Assembly (NCBI RefSeq): GCF_015667795.1
Contig: NZ_JADPEL010000007.1
Coordinates: forward strand, 90,745-154,744
Direction: 5' to 3'
DNA length: 64,000 nucleotides
Origin: Clostridium sp. D53t1_180928_C8
Lineage (GTDB): Bacteria > Bacillota > Clostridia > Clostridiales > Clostridiaceae
In this document: positions 1 through 8,005 of the stretch, piece by piece
Layout of the letters: each line of letters begins with the position of its first letter
How positions within the stretch are numbered: position 1 is the first letter of the stretch
Program-made: the position numbers and the translations under genes
The notes under the pieces: model-generated
What the model was told of the DNA's origin: nothing
What the model saw: the letters and a program-made list of their open reading frames with translations, nothing else
Database searches by the model: none

Positions 1-1
1 A

Positions 2-97
2 AGGTGGGATGTTTCTACAGGAAGCCTTAAATTTCCGGCTATGAGTGGACTTGATATGTATGAAGCTATAAACTTACTTAAGTTTAAGACATATTAA
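2..97 (+). CDS. C-terminal end of an unrecognised gene cut by the window edge
   Basis: An open frame runs from base 2 to a TAA at 95-97 and encodes 31 residues ending in LLKFKTY. The fragment (WDVSTGSLKFPAMSGLDMY, then a short helix-like tail) reads like a genuine protein end rather than noise, and it finishes 74 bases before the next gene. I do not recognise the family. The rest of the gene lies upstream of the window, so neither its function nor its length can be judged. Confidence 0.5.
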   Translation, partial: RWDVSTGSLKFPAMSGLDMYEAINLLKFKTY

Positions 98-171
98 TTT
101 CACTTAAAGTTAATGTAATTTTTATGGTTTTCATTATTTGAAGTCAATATTCAATATAGGAGGAAATAATA

Positions 172-1275
172 ATGAAAAAAAAATCAATTGCATTAGTACT
201 TTCTGCATTAATGCTAACTAGTTTAGTCGGGTGTGGAAATAGTACAAGCACTGCTTCAAGTGGTGGTAATGAAATAACTGTGGGAATGATTACAAATTCT
301 GATAGTATTGATGACAAATCATTTAATCAAAGTACATGGGAAGGAATAAAAGAAGCAGAAAAAGACTTTAATATTAATGTTAAGTATTTAAAGCCAGCAG
401 GTACTACTGAATCAGATTATTTAACAGAAATAGCTAACTTAGTAGACGGTGATTTTAATACTATTGTAACTCCAGGATATAAATTTGAAACAGCAATAAT
501 GAAGGCACAAAATCAATATCCAAATACTAAATTTGTGCTTATTGATGGTACCCCAAACAACGGGCAAGAAGGAAATGGTTTTGAAAGTAAGGTTGGAGAA
601 AATACTGTATCTATATACTTTGCAGAAGAGCAAGCAGGATTTTTAGCAGGCGTTGCTACAGCTTTAGAGTTAAAGAGTGGTGAATTAGGATTCATTGGAG
701 GGATGGAAATACCATCAGTACAAAGATTCAATTGGGGATTCCAACAAGGAGTTACTTATGCTAATGAAAATTTAGGAACAAGTATGAATATAAGTTCAGA
801 AAATGTAGTTTATGAAGGGTCATTTGAAAATGTTGCAGCTGGACAACAAATTGCAGCTCAAATGTATGGAAGAGGAGTAAAAGCAATATTTACGGCAGCG
901 GCAAGTGTTGGTGTAGGAGCTATTAATGAAGCTAAAACAAGACGTATGAATGGTGAAGATGTATGGATTATAGGTGTTGATGTTGATCAATATTCAGATG
1001 GTATATATGATGAGAAAAATAATAAATCAGCTATTTTAACTTCTGCAACTAAAAAGCTTAATCAAGTTTCTTATGATATGATCAAAGCAGCAGTAGATGG
1101 TAATTTCCCAGGAGGAGAAACTTTAACATTTGATGCTTCAAATGATGGAGTTGGTATTCCAGAAGAAAATCCAAATTTAAGTGAAGAAACAGTTAATAAA
1201 GTTAATGAAGTTTTAGAAATGATTAAAAATGGAGATATAATTATAAGTAATGAACAAGGTTCTTTAATAAAATAG
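172..1275 (+). CDS. BMP-family ABC transporter substrate-binding lipoprotein (nucleoside-binding type)
   Basis: This 367-aa lipoprotein has a basic N-terminus, a hydrophobic stretch and a lipobox LVGC with Cys21 as the expected lipidation site, followed by a Ser/Thr/Gly-rich linker. The mature part starts EITVGMITNSDSIDDKSFNQ and continues with the conserved patterns of the Bmp/PnrA/Med family (IVTPGYKF, FLAGVATAL, GFIGGMEIPSVQRF). Characterised relatives bind purine nucleosides for an ABC importer, so it is probably displayed on the outer face of the membrane. The start is supported by AGGAGG at 158-163. No permease or ATPase follows; a strong terminator does, so this gene is transcribed alone and must use a transporter encoded elsewhere. 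The ligand is inferred from the family only. Confidence 0.9.
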   Translation: MKKKSIALVLSALMLTSLVGCGNSTSTASSGGNEITVGMITNSDSIDDKSFNQSTWEGIKEAEKDFNINVKYLKPAGTTESDYLTEIANLVDGDFNTIVTPGYKFETAIMKAQNQYPNTKFVLIDGTPNNGQEGNGFESKVGENTVSIYFAEEQAGFLAGVATALELKSGELGFIGGMEIPSVQRFNWGFQQGVTYANENLGTSMNISSENVVYEGSFENVAAGQQIAAQMYGRGVKAIFTAAASVGVGAINEAKTRRMNGEDVWIIGVDVDQYSDGIYDEKNNKSAILTSATKKLNQVSYDMIKAAVDGNFPGGETLTFDASNDGVGIPEENPNLSEETVNKVNEVLEMIKNGDIIISNEQGSLIK

Positions 1276-1309
1276 TTTATTAAATACCTTCATATAATAT
1301 ATATAATGT

Positions 1310-1353
1310 AGATAGATAAAGCTGAAGATAATTCAGTTTTATCTATCTTTTTT
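1310..1353 (+). terminator. Rho-independent terminator after the BMP lipoprotein gene
   Basis: An 11-bp perfect stem (AGATAGATAAA paired with TTTATCTATCT), with a further short inner pairing CTGAA/TTCAG, is followed directly by a run of T. It lies 35 bases after the stop codon. Confidence 0.85.
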
Positions 1354-1494
1354 ATTAGATTTATTTATGAAGTTTTCAATTAGAAAATACTTATATAAAT
1401 TTTAAAAAGTGAGGAATACTAGTATAGAATTGTTGAAATTTCAAACTGAAACGAAGGTGATTTTATAAAAAGATATTTAGCAAAGTTAAAAAAC

Positions 1495-2496
1495 TTGCAT
1501 ATTGGAATAAGTGGAACATGTTTGGCCTTTATAACACTTAGTAATTGTTGGATAATAAAAGATATTAAATATTTAAAACCTTTATCAATAATATTAGCTA
1601 TAATAATGCTTATATTAATGCTATTAAGGTTGATTCTATATCCAAAGGTTATGTATAAAGAGTTAAGAGATCCTGTTATGGGAACTTTCTATCCTACAAT
1701 GGGAATGGTTACTTGGTTGGTTGCATCATATTTTTATCCGCATTTACCAATCCTATGCAGTATATTATGGTTAGCAGCTGTTATTTATCATTATTTTATA
1801 GTGGTTTTTTATACAGTTATTAGAGCGAAGGAATGGAATTTTAATAATATAATGCCAACGTGCTTTATTGTATATACAGGTATGATAACTGGAAGTGTTG
1901 CAAGTAAAGGAATGATAGGATTTTATATACCAGAAATTGCACATTTTATGCTTATGTTTGGATTTATATTTTATACTGTATTATTACCTATTGTTCTATA
2001 TATAGTATTTAAAAGTGAGATTTTAGATGATCATAAATTACCTACAGTAGGAATAGTTTGTTCTCCAGCACCACTTGGAGTAGTTGGAATATTAAGTATA
2101 CAATCTAATCCTAATATATATATGCTAATATGGTTAATAGTAACTGGATTAATTTTATTAGTTGTTGTTTACAGTTATATAATTAAATTATTTAAAGAAG
2201 GATTTAAACCAGCATATGCATCTTTTACTTTCCCATTAGCAATAGCTACTTTAGCAGCTTATGATTTGTCTATATATTTTATAAATGGTGGATATACTGT
2301 ATTAGGAAATATATTTGAGTTATTAGGAGATATAGAAATATTTATTGCCACATATGTTGTATTATTTATATTATTAAACTTTATTAATATGTTTATTAAA
2401 GCAATAAATCCTAAGCTTGGAGAAGAATTAGAGGAAGAAGAAGAAATAATAAAAGGTTCTATTTGTCCAGAAGATGATGATAATAATGCAATTTAA
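1495..2496 (+). CDS. TDT/TehA-family membrane transporter
   Basis: An integral membrane protein of about 333 aa with roughly ten hydrophobic segments. The motif VMGTFYPTMGMVTW and the overall pattern fit the tellurite-resistance/dicarboxylate transporter (TDT, TehA) family, whose characterised members export or conduct small anions. The C-terminus is an acidic cytoplasmic tail (EELEEEEEII). The first legal start in frame is TTG at 1495, but it has no ribosome binding site. A good AAGGTGA sits at 1454-1460, and translating from ATA at 1465 gives IKRYLAKLKNLHIGISG, which resembles the natural N-terminus of this family. The true start may therefore be a non-standard ATA at 1465. Substrate unknown. 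Confidence 0.8.
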   Translation: MHIGISGTCLAFITLSNCWIIKDIKYLKPLSIILAIIMLILMLLRLILYPKVMYKELRDPVMGTFYPTMGMVTWLVASYFYPHLPILCSILWLAAVIYHYFIVVFYTVIRAKEWNFNNIMPTCFIVYTGMITGSVASKGMIGFYIPEIAHFMLMFGFIFYTVLLPIVLYIVFKSEILDDHKLPTVGIVCSPAPLGVVGILSIQSNPNIYMLIWLIVTGLILLVVVYSYIIKLFKEGFKPAYASFTFPLAIATLAAYDLSIYFINGGYTVLGNIFELLGDIEIFIATYVVLFILLNFINMFIKAINPKLGEELEEEEEIIKGSICPEDDDNNAI

Positions 2497-2507
2497 AATT
2501 ATATAAC

Positions 2508-2534
2508 AAATGGATTTATATCATAAATCCATTT
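2508..2534 (+). terminator. Hairpin after the TDT transporter gene
   Basis: A perfect 12-bp stem, AAATGGATTTAT with ATAAATCCATTT, separated by 3 bases. The following sequence is AT-rich but not a clean T-run, so termination may be weak. It sits between convergent genes. Confidence 0.55.
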
Positions 2535-2541
2535 ATTATAT

Positions 2542-2568
2542 AAAAAAAGGACAACCTAATGTTGTCCT
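2542..2568 (-). terminator. Terminator of queT
   Basis: Read on the minus strand, an 8-bp stem AGGACAAC/GTTGTCCT with a 5-base loop is followed by seven T residues. It begins 6 bases after the queT stop codon, a classic intrinsic terminator. Confidence 0.85.
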
Positions 2569-2574
2569 GAATAA

Positions 2575-3075
2575 TTATTTAAATGTCATTGCATTTTTTA
2601 ATCTAGAGCCTGCTAATAGGAATAAAGGAACTCCTATGCAAGTAATTACAACTAATTCTCCTAATGCAACTTGTCCCATAGATAAAACTAGTGGTAAACC
2701 ATATAACATATTTAGCATCCAACCAATTATAAGACCATTAAATATTGTAGGCCAAATAGATGCTATTAGAAGCTTAGCTTTATAATTTTTTACTATCTTA
2801 CCAGTTAAATAAATAGCATAAACACTAATGAAAGTTGCTAGTGTTCCTAATATTACATCTAGAGGACCATTAGGACCTAATAAATTAGCAATTAAACATC
2901 CAAGTGTTAATCCACCTATGTATAATGGATCAAAAACAGCTAGTAAAACTAAAACTTCAGAAATTCTAAATTGAACTCCCATGTAAGATAAGGGGGCAAT
3001 TGCAACAGTTACAACTGCATAGATAGCTGCAATGATTGCAGTTCTAGTAAGTCTTTTAGTTAAATCATTTTTCAT
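2575..3075 (-). CDS. queT: QueT-family queuosine-precursor transporter
   Basis: A 166-aa membrane protein with about five hydrophobic segments. Features such as AIYAVVTVAIAPLSYMGVQF, FRISEVLVLLAVFDP and GCLIANLLGP are typical of the QueT family, which acts as the substrate-binding (S) component of ECF-type importers for queuosine precursors. The start ATG at 3075 has AGGAGG 9 bases upstream. The assignment is strongly supported by a preQ1-I-type riboswitch in its own leader. In the same window queA and tgt encode enzymes that use the imported base. The ECF energising module (EcfA/EcfT) is not in this window and is presumably shared. Confidence 0.93.
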   Translation of the reverse strand: MKNDLTKRLTRTAIIAAIYAVVTVAIAPLSYMGVQFRISEVLVLLAVFDPLYIGGLTLGCLIANLLGPNGPLDVILGTLATFISVYAIYLTGKIVKNYKAKLLIASIWPTIFNGLIIGWMLNMLYGLPLVLSMGQVALGELVVITCIGVPLFLLAGSRLKNAMTFK

Positions 3076-3084
3076 TTTGAAAAA

Positions 3085-3106
3085 CCTCCTAATAAGAATT
3101 ATTAGG
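3085..3106 (-). promoter_or_regulatory. Hairpin that sequesters the queT ribosome binding site
   Basis: A perfect 8-bp stem (CCTAATAA with TTATTAGG, 3-base loop) occupies 3088-3106. On the queT transcript its 3' arm covers the first three bases of the AGGAGG at 3090-3085. This could be the expression platform of the upstream preQ1 riboswitch, acting on translation initiation. That link is inferred, because about 140 bases separate the two elements. Confidence 0.5.
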
Positions 3107-3245
3107 AACCTAAGGCTGATAATAGTTAGGACCTAGTAGTTATAATTTAGTAGTTTTATGGATGAAATCTATTGATATAAATTTAAAATTAAATCTACTG
3201 AAATAATTACTAATTCTTAGCTATTATTTTAAGTATAAACTTTTA

Positions 3246-3284
3246 CCTAGTTTTGTTTAAAGACAGGAGGTTCCCGAACTGTCT
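3246..3284 (-). ncRNA. preQ1-I riboswitch aptamer upstream of queT
   Basis: On the minus strand a 6-bp stem AGACAG/CTGTCT encloses a 12-base loop with GGGAACCTC. It is followed by the A-rich tail TTTAAACAAAACTAGG, in which AGG can pair with CCT of the loop to make the H-type pseudoknot. This order (stem, loop with pyrimidines, A-rich strand, short tail) is the preQ1 class I pattern. The downstream gene is queT, a known target of this riboswitch class. An excellent promoter lies just upstream. Confidence 0.78.
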
Positions 3285-3299
3285 ATATTACAAACATAA

Positions 3300-3328
3300 A
3301 TTATACGCAATAATATAGTATAAATCAA
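3300..3328 (-). promoter_or_regulatory. Vegetative-type promoter for the queT transcript
   Basis: On the minus strand TTGATT (3328-3323) is followed after 17 bases by a perfect TATAAT (3305-3300). Transcription would start near 3293, just before the riboswitch aptamer. Confidence 0.75.
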
Positions 3329-3523
3329 GAGGAAGAAATTTATAATAAAATAAAAAACAAATAATTTTTATTTTTTTGTGGTTAACTATTAATATTAATC
3401 ATAATATAGTAAGAGAATTTCATTTTTAGCTTATTAGATTGAAAATAAAATAATATATAGATGGAGTTAAAAAAGTTAATATTTAATATAGAAGAGGTTT
3501 TATTGTATAAAGGGGGAGTTTTT

Positions 3524-3754
3524 GTGGAATTTTTAAATGATGAATTAAAAGAAAAATTCGAAAGTCATAAAAATAAGATACAAGAGAATATTGATATGGG
3601 AAAAAATATGGGAGTAAATAAAATTAGTGCAATCCTTGCCATGGATGATGAAAGTGAAGAAATTCAAAGACAATTAGTAAGCTGGTTATTATTAGAAGGA
3701 TATAGAATATCTCTTAAAAAAGAGGATTATAGTATATTAACGATTGAATGGTAA
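3524..3754 (+). CDS. Small hypothetical protein (76 aa)
   Basis: I chose the GTG at 3524 because AGGGGGAG ends 5 bases before it; the longer frame from 3461 has no ribosome binding site. The product starts VEFLNDELKEKFESHKNK and is hydrophilic and helical, with a central segment NKISAILAMDDESEEIQRQLVSW and a C-terminus ending ILTIEW. It has no signal peptide or membrane segment. I do not recognise it. A strong terminator directly after the stop makes it a single-gene unit. Confidence 0.72.
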   Translation: MEFLNDELKEKFESHKNKIQENIDMGKNMGVNKISAILAMDDESEEIQRQLVSWLLLEGYRISLKKEDYSILTIEW

Positions 3755-3781
3755 AAGCTCAATGTGAGCTTTTATTTTTTT
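3753..3781 (+). terminator. Terminator of the 76-aa gene
   Basis: A perfect 9-bp stem AAAAGCTCA/TGAGCTTTT with a 3-base loop, followed by ATTTTTTT. It overlaps the stop codon. Confidence 0.88.
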
Positions 3782-3851
3782 GTAAAAATTTTTTAAAAGT
3801 ATGAATATCATTTGTAAAGCTGTCAAGAATTATAGCTAAGGAGTGATGTTT

Positions 3852-4472
3852 ATGAATAGTAAATTTAAAAATAATGAAGATAAATATATAAATAAGAAAT
3901 TAGCAATAATTTCAGGCGTAATTGTTTTTGCTATTGTAGGTTGTTTTTTTGCTACCTATTTTATAACTGATAGATTAACCAATCCTAAATACGTTAAGAA
4001 TAATGGTGAAGAAGAAAAAACAGTATACAACAACACTAAGGCTTTAGATGATAATATGGTTCTTATTTTAATGAATGAAGGGGTTGTTGAAAAAGAACAA
4101 AGTATTTCTGAATTTAAAAAAGAAAATTTTATTACAAGTGAAATTAGCCAACAGTTTATTGTGAATTTTTTCGAAGCAAATGGATATAGTCTAGAAGAAT
4201 TACAAGATGAAAAGGTAGTTTTTAATAAGGATGGAGCAACTAGTGTATTGCAACCTAATAAATATTATATAGGTGAAAAAGATGGCTACTTTGCAATTTA
4301 TAAAACAGATGCAGATGGAAAACTAACAATTGAAAATGAAGATGATGTATATAGAAATAGTAGACCTATTAGTTTTTTAAAAGGTGAAGATTTAGATGAA
4401 ATAAAAAAAATGAAAAATTGTTATGATACAAAAGATGAAGCAATTGAAAAGTTGACTGCGTATATTTCATAA
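3852..4472 (+). CDS. Membrane-anchored BofC-like protein
   Basis: This 206-aa protein has a basic N-terminus, one transmembrane segment (about residues 18-40) and a long extracytoplasmic part. The C-terminal stretch with KYYIGEKDGYFAIYKTDADG resembles the C-terminal domain of BofC (bypass-of-forespore C), a forespore protein that controls sigma-K processing in Bacillus. The position supports this: bofC also lies just upstream of ruvA-ruvB-queA-tgt-yajC in B. subtilis. The ATG at 3852 is preferred because AAGGAG at 3838-3843 is 8 bases upstream; the alternatives at 3843 and 3846 are too close to it. The sporulation role is inferred from synteny and weak similarity, not proven. Confidence 0.6.
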   Translation: MNSKFKNNEDKYINKKLAIISGVIVFAIVGCFFATYFITDRLTNPKYVKNNGEEEKTVYNNTKALDDNMVLILMNEGVVEKEQSISEFKKENFITSEISQQFIVNFFEANGYSLEELQDEKVVFNKDGATSVLQPNKYYIGEKDGYFAIYKTDADGKLTIENEDDVYRNSRPISFLKGEDLDEIKKMKNCYDTKDEAIEKLTAYIS

Positions 4473-4488
4473 TGCTTATCCCATATAA

Positions 4489-4510
4489 TCACTTTTTAAA
4501 GTGGTTTTTT
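4489..4510 (+). terminator. Terminator of the BofC-like gene
   Basis: The stem CACTTT/AAAGTG is followed by GTTTTTT, 17 bases past the stop codon. The stem is short but the T-run is good. Confidence 0.7.
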
Positions 4511-4545
4511 AAATATACCCTTAAATTATATATATTTTTATATGA

Positions 4546-4585
4546 AGAGATTATAAATAGAATTTGGTTTTTATTTATAATCTCT
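4546..4585. repeat. Perfect 14-bp inverted repeat in the intergenic region
   Basis: AGAGATTATAAATA at 4546-4559 pairs perfectly with TATTTATAATCTCT at 4572-4585 around a 12-base loop. There is no clean T-run after it on either strand, so a role as terminator is uncertain. It could be a leader hairpin for the next gene. Confidence 0.6.
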
Positions 4586-4670
4586 TTCATTATAGGAAAA
4601 TAGATGCTTGTATAACATTCTACATAAGAGGAGAAAATATTAATGAAAGCAACTAAGGAGGCGAAGATAT

Positions 4671-5090
4671 ATGAGTATTATGCCAAATTTTGAATATTTA
4701 TTAGTTATGCCTAGTGGAAACATAAAAGGTTTTAATGATGAAGAAACAGCAAAAGCATATATTAATAACTACTATTATTTCAGGACAAGAAATAATGATG
4801 TAGTTGGCGCATATGAAGACTTAACAGAAGATTTTGATGATATCGCTGATGTAATTTGCTATAAAATAGGAGTTGAAGAAGGAAAATGTAGGCTATATAA
4901 CACAAGAGAAATAATAGAAAAGATACAAGGTGAATTTATTTTTCAAGATGAAAAGGAAGATTTGATTTCAAAGCTATTATACAAGCCTAATGAAATAAAT
5001 ACCTTTGATTATGCAATAGATAATATATTTACTAATGCAGATTCTATTGATATTATGGAGCCTTATGGAGATCCAATTACAGGTCAATAA
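4671..5090 (+). CDS. Hypothetical acidic protein (139 aa)
   Basis: A soluble acidic protein starting MSIMPNFEYLLVMPSGNIKG, with a segment ETAKAYINNYYYFRTRNNDV and a Gly/Pro-containing end (EPYGDPITGQ). It has no membrane segment and no recognised motif. A strong AAGGAGG at 4655-4661 lies 9 bases before the ATG. A second, overlapping mini-frame (ATG 4643, stop 4693, 16 codons) has its own GAGG-type site and overlaps the start in another frame. The gene ends at a good terminator and is separate from ruvA. Confidence 0.75.
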   Translation: MSIMPNFEYLLVMPSGNIKGFNDEETAKAYINNYYYFRTRNNDVVGAYEDLTEDFDDIADVICYKIGVEEGKCRLYNTREIIEKIQGEFIFQDEKEDLISKLLYKPNEINTFDYAIDNIFTNADSIDIMEPYGDPITGQ

Positions 5091-5103
5091 CAGTGTAAAG
5101 AGA

Positions 5104-5152
5104 AAAGAGTTATGCTATTTATATATTATAGGAATAGCATAACTCTTTATTG
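5104..5152 (+). terminator. Terminator of the 139-aa gene
   Basis: A perfect 16-bp stem AAAGAGTTATGCTATT (5104-5119) with AATAGCATAACTCTTT (5133-5148), followed by ATTGTT. The T-run is imperfect but the stem is strong. Confidence 0.72.
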
Positions 5153-5290
5153 TTGAAAAATTTAAGTTTAAATGATAAAGTATAAGGTAGACTAAAGAAG
5201 TAATTGTGTTGATATACAGTTTGAAATATAAAACTTAATTAGGAAAGCACAAATATAATCTAATTATTAATTAGATTAAGGGGGATGAAA

Positions 5291-5896
5291 ATGTACGAAT
5301 ATATTAAGGGAAAATATATTGGAATTAATAAGGATTATGTTATTATAGAGAATAATGGGATAGGATATAAGATTTTTACTTCAGGAGCAACAATGGCAGA
5401 AATGCCTAAGGTATCTGAAGAAGTACAATTATACCTAGAACAAATAGTAAGAGAAGACTTTATTGGATTATATGGATTTAAAGATAGAGAAGAATTAGAA
5501 ATGTTTAAACTTCTTATCTCAATAAGTGGAGTAGGTGCAAAGGCAGCTTTATCCTTATTATCAATAAGTAGAATAAACAATTTAAAATATGCAATAATTA
5601 TGGAAGATGATAAACATCTTTGCAGGGCACCTGGAATTGGTAAGAAAACTGCAGGAAGAATAATATTAGAACTTAAAGATAAGATTAAAACAGATGAAGT
5701 TTCTGAAGGCGTTGATATTCAACAAGGGTTTGAAGATATGGCACCAAGTAATGCAAATGCAATAGGTGAAGCGCTTGGAGCATTATTAGCACTTGGATAT
5801 TCAGAAAAGGAAGCAGAAAGTGCCTTAAAGAAAGTAAATAGAGAAGAATCTGTAGAAAATATTATTAAGGAATGTTTAAGAGTATTAATGGGATAG
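5291..5896 (+). CDS. ruvA: Holliday junction branch-migration protein RuvA
   Basis: At 201 aa it matches the usual RuvA length. It has the N-terminal OB-fold (about 1-62, starting MYEYIKGKYIGI), two helix-hairpin-helix motifs (ISGVGAKAALSL near 78-89 and APGIGKKTAGRI near 113-124) and the C-terminal domain III that contacts RuvB (GEALGALLALGYSEKEAE). RuvA tetramers bind Holliday junctions and recruit RuvB. I place the start at 5291 because AAGGGGG at 5278-5284 abuts the other ATG at 5285. It is the first gene of the ruvA-ruvB-queA-tgt run; ruvB follows after 12 bases. Confidence 0.97.
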   Translation: MYEYIKGKYIGINKDYVIIENNGIGYKIFTSGATMAEMPKVSEEVQLYLEQIVREDFIGLYGFKDREELEMFKLLISISGVGAKAALSLLSISRINNLKYAIIMEDDKHLCRAPGIGKKTAGRIILELKDKIKTDEVSEGVDIQQGFEDMAPSNANAIGEALGALLALGYSEKEAESALKKVNREESVENIIKECLRVLMG

Positions 5897-5908
5897 AGGT
5901 GATAGATT

Positions 5909-6940
5909 TTGGAGAGAATTATCACACCAGATGAAATTCTGGAGGATGGAAATAATGAATTAAGTTTAAGACCTCAAAAGATTAATGAATATATAGGTCA
6001 AGATAAAGTTAAGGAAAGACTTAATATTTTCATTACGGCAGCTAAAAGAAGAAATGAAGCATTAGATCATGTATTGTTATATGGACCACCAGGATTAGGT
6101 AAAACTACATTAGCAAATATAATTGCAAAAGAAATGGGTGGAGATTTAAAGATTACTTCAGGTCCAGCAATAGAAAGAGCTGGTGATTTGGCTGCAATAT
6201 TAACAACATTAAAAGATAATGATGTTTTATTTATTGATGAAATTCATAGATTAAATAGAAGTGTTGAAGAAATATTATACCCAGCAATGGAGGATTATGC
6301 TTTAGATATAGTTATAGGAAAAGGAGCAGCAGCTAAATCTATTAGATTAGATTTGCCACACTTTACTTTAATTGGAGCTACAACTAGAATTGGTATGCTA
6401 ACTTCCCCATTAAGGGATAGGTTTGGTGTTCTTTGTGATATGGTATATTATACAGAAGAGCAATTAAAGGAAATAATTGTACGATCTGCTTTTGTACTAG
6501 GATGCAATATAACTGAAGAAGGAGCATATGAAATTGCGAGACGTTCTAGAGGGACACCAAGAATTGCTAATAGACTATTAAAGAGAGTTAGAGACTATGC
6601 TGAAGTATATTCAGATTCTTTGATTAGTTATAAAGAAGCAAAGGCAGCGCTTGAACTTTTAGAAGTAGATGCTCAAGGTTTTGATAGGGTTGATAATAAA
6701 ATATTAGAAGCTATTATTGATAACTTTAACGGGGGACCTGTAGGTATTGAAACATTATCTTATTTTATTGGTGAAGAACTAGGAACGATAGAAGATGTTT
6801 ACGAACCTTATCTTCTTCAAAAAGGATTTATTGTTAGAACCGCTAGAGGAAGGACAGCTACAGATAAGGCATATAGTCATTTAGGAAGAGAAAGAGGTAA
6901 AAAAGTTGCAAAAAGACAAACAAGTTTTTTTGAAAGTTAG
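5909..6940 (+). CDS. ruvB: Holliday junction branch-migration ATPase RuvB
   Basis: A 343-aa AAA+ ATPase that drives branch migration with RuvA. It shows Walker A GPPGLGKT at 59-66, Walker B FIDEIHR with DEIH at 110-113, the sensor/arginine-finger region [18 protein letters not shown], and the C-terminal winged-helix domain ending [14 protein letters not shown]. It starts with TTG at 5909, with AGAGGTGAT upstream. It lies between ruvA and queA in a tight operon, with a 9-base gap to queA. Confidence 0.97.
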   Translation: MERIITPDEILEDGNNELSLRPQKINEYIGQDKVKERLNIFITAAKRRNEALDHVLLYGPPGLGKTTLANIIAKEMGGDLKITSGPAIERAGDLAAILTTLKDNDVLFIDEIHRLNRSVEEILYPAMEDYALDIVIGKGAAAKSIRLDLPHFTLIGATTRIGMLTSPLRDRFGVLCDMVYYTEEQLKEIIVRSAFVLGCNITEEGAYEIARRSRGTPRIANRLLKRVRDYAEVYSDSLISYKEAKAALELLEVDAQGFDRVDNKILEAIIDNFNGGPVGIETLSYFIGEELGTIEDVYEPYLLQKGFIVRTARGRTATDKAYSHLGRERGKKVAKRQTSFFES

Positions 6941-6949
6941 GAGATATAT

Positions 6950-7975
6950 ATGAAAACAAGTGATTTTGATTTTTACTTACCAGAGGAGCTTATAGCTCAA
7001 CATCCATTAGAGAAGCGAGATTATTCTAGATTAATGGTTTTAGATAAGGCTACTGGAGAAATAGAACATAAGCATTTTTACGATGTTATAGAATATTTAA
7101 ATTCAGGAGATACATTAGTTTTAAATAATACTAGAGTAATGCCTGCTAGACTTATAGGAGAAAAGTCAGAAAGTGGAGGGAAAATTGAGTTTTTACTTCT
7201 AAAAAGAATAGAAGGAGATAAGTGGGAGTGTTTAGCTAAGCCGGGAAAAAGAGCTAAGATAGGAACTGAATTTACTTTTGGAGAAGGTAAATTAAAGTGT
7301 ACGGTTGTAGATATTGTTGAAGAAGGAAATAGAATAATAGAATTTTCTTATGAAGGAATATTTGAACAAGTTTTAGATGAACTTGGAGAAATGCCGCTTC
7401 CACCATACATAACAGAAAGACTAGATGATAGAGAAAGATATCAAACAGTTTACTCTAAGGAACAAGGTTCTGCAGCAGCTCCAACAGCTGGATTACACTT
7501 TACAAAAGAGCTTTTAGAAAAAGTAAAAGAAAAAGGTGTAAATATTGCGTATGTTACATTGCATGTAGGGCTTGGAACATTTAGACCTGTTAAAGTAGAT
7601 GATGTAAATGAGCATGTTATGCATTCAGAGTTTTATCATTTAGAAGAAGAGGATGCAAAAATAATTAATGAAACCAAAAAAAGAGGAAATAAGATTATAT
7701 CTGTTGGAACAACTTCTACAAGAACTTTAGAAACAATTGGTGATGAAAATGGTTTTGTTAAGGCACAAAGTGGTTGGACTAATATATTTATTTATCCAGG
7801 ATATGAGTTTAAAGTAGTTGATAAACTTATAACTAACTTCCATTTACCAGAATCAACATTAATAATGTTAGTTTCTGCTTTAGCAGGAAAAGAAAAAGTA
7901 ATGAATGCTTATAATGAAGCTGTAAAAGAAAGATATAGATTCTTCTCTTTTGGAGATTCAATGATAATAAAATAA
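6950..7975 (+). CDS. queA: S-adenosylmethionine:tRNA ribosyltransferase-isomerase QueA
   Basis: A 341-aa enzyme that transfers and isomerises the ribosyl group of S-adenosylmethionine onto preQ1 in tRNA to give epoxyqueuosine, the penultimate step of queuosine synthesis. The start [17 protein letters not shown], the segment [14 protein letters not shown], the LPPYI motif and the strongly conserved [12 protein letters not shown] and [10 protein letters not shown] stretches are diagnostic. Length is normal. TAGGAG precedes the ATG. It lies between ruvB and tgt, and tgt makes its tRNA substrate. The final reductase, QueG or QueH, is not in this window. Confidence 0.97.
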   Translation: MKTSDFDFYLPEELIAQHPLEKRDYSRLMVLDKATGEIEHKHFYDVIEYLNSGDTLVLNNTRVMPARLIGEKSESGGKIEFLLLKRIEGDKWECLAKPGKRAKIGTEFTFGEGKLKCTVVDIVEEGNRIIEFSYEGIFEQVLDELGEMPLPPYITERLDDRERYQTVYSKEQGSAAAPTAGLHFTKELLEKVKEKGVNIAYVTLHVGLGTFRPVKVDDVNEHVMHSEFYHLEEEDAKIINETKKRGNKIISVGTTSTRTLETIGDENGFVKAQSGWTNIFIYPGYEFKVVDKLITNFHLPESTLIMLVSALAGKEKVMNAYNEAVKERYRFFSFGDSMIIK

Positions 7976-8005
7976 TAAAAACATAAGTTAAAAGGACGTG
8001 AAGTT

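Noticed and set aside
2510-2785. Plus-strand open frame of 91 codons opposite queT
   Set aside because: It is the complement of the well-supported queT gene and begins inside the terminator hairpins; the protein has no family features.
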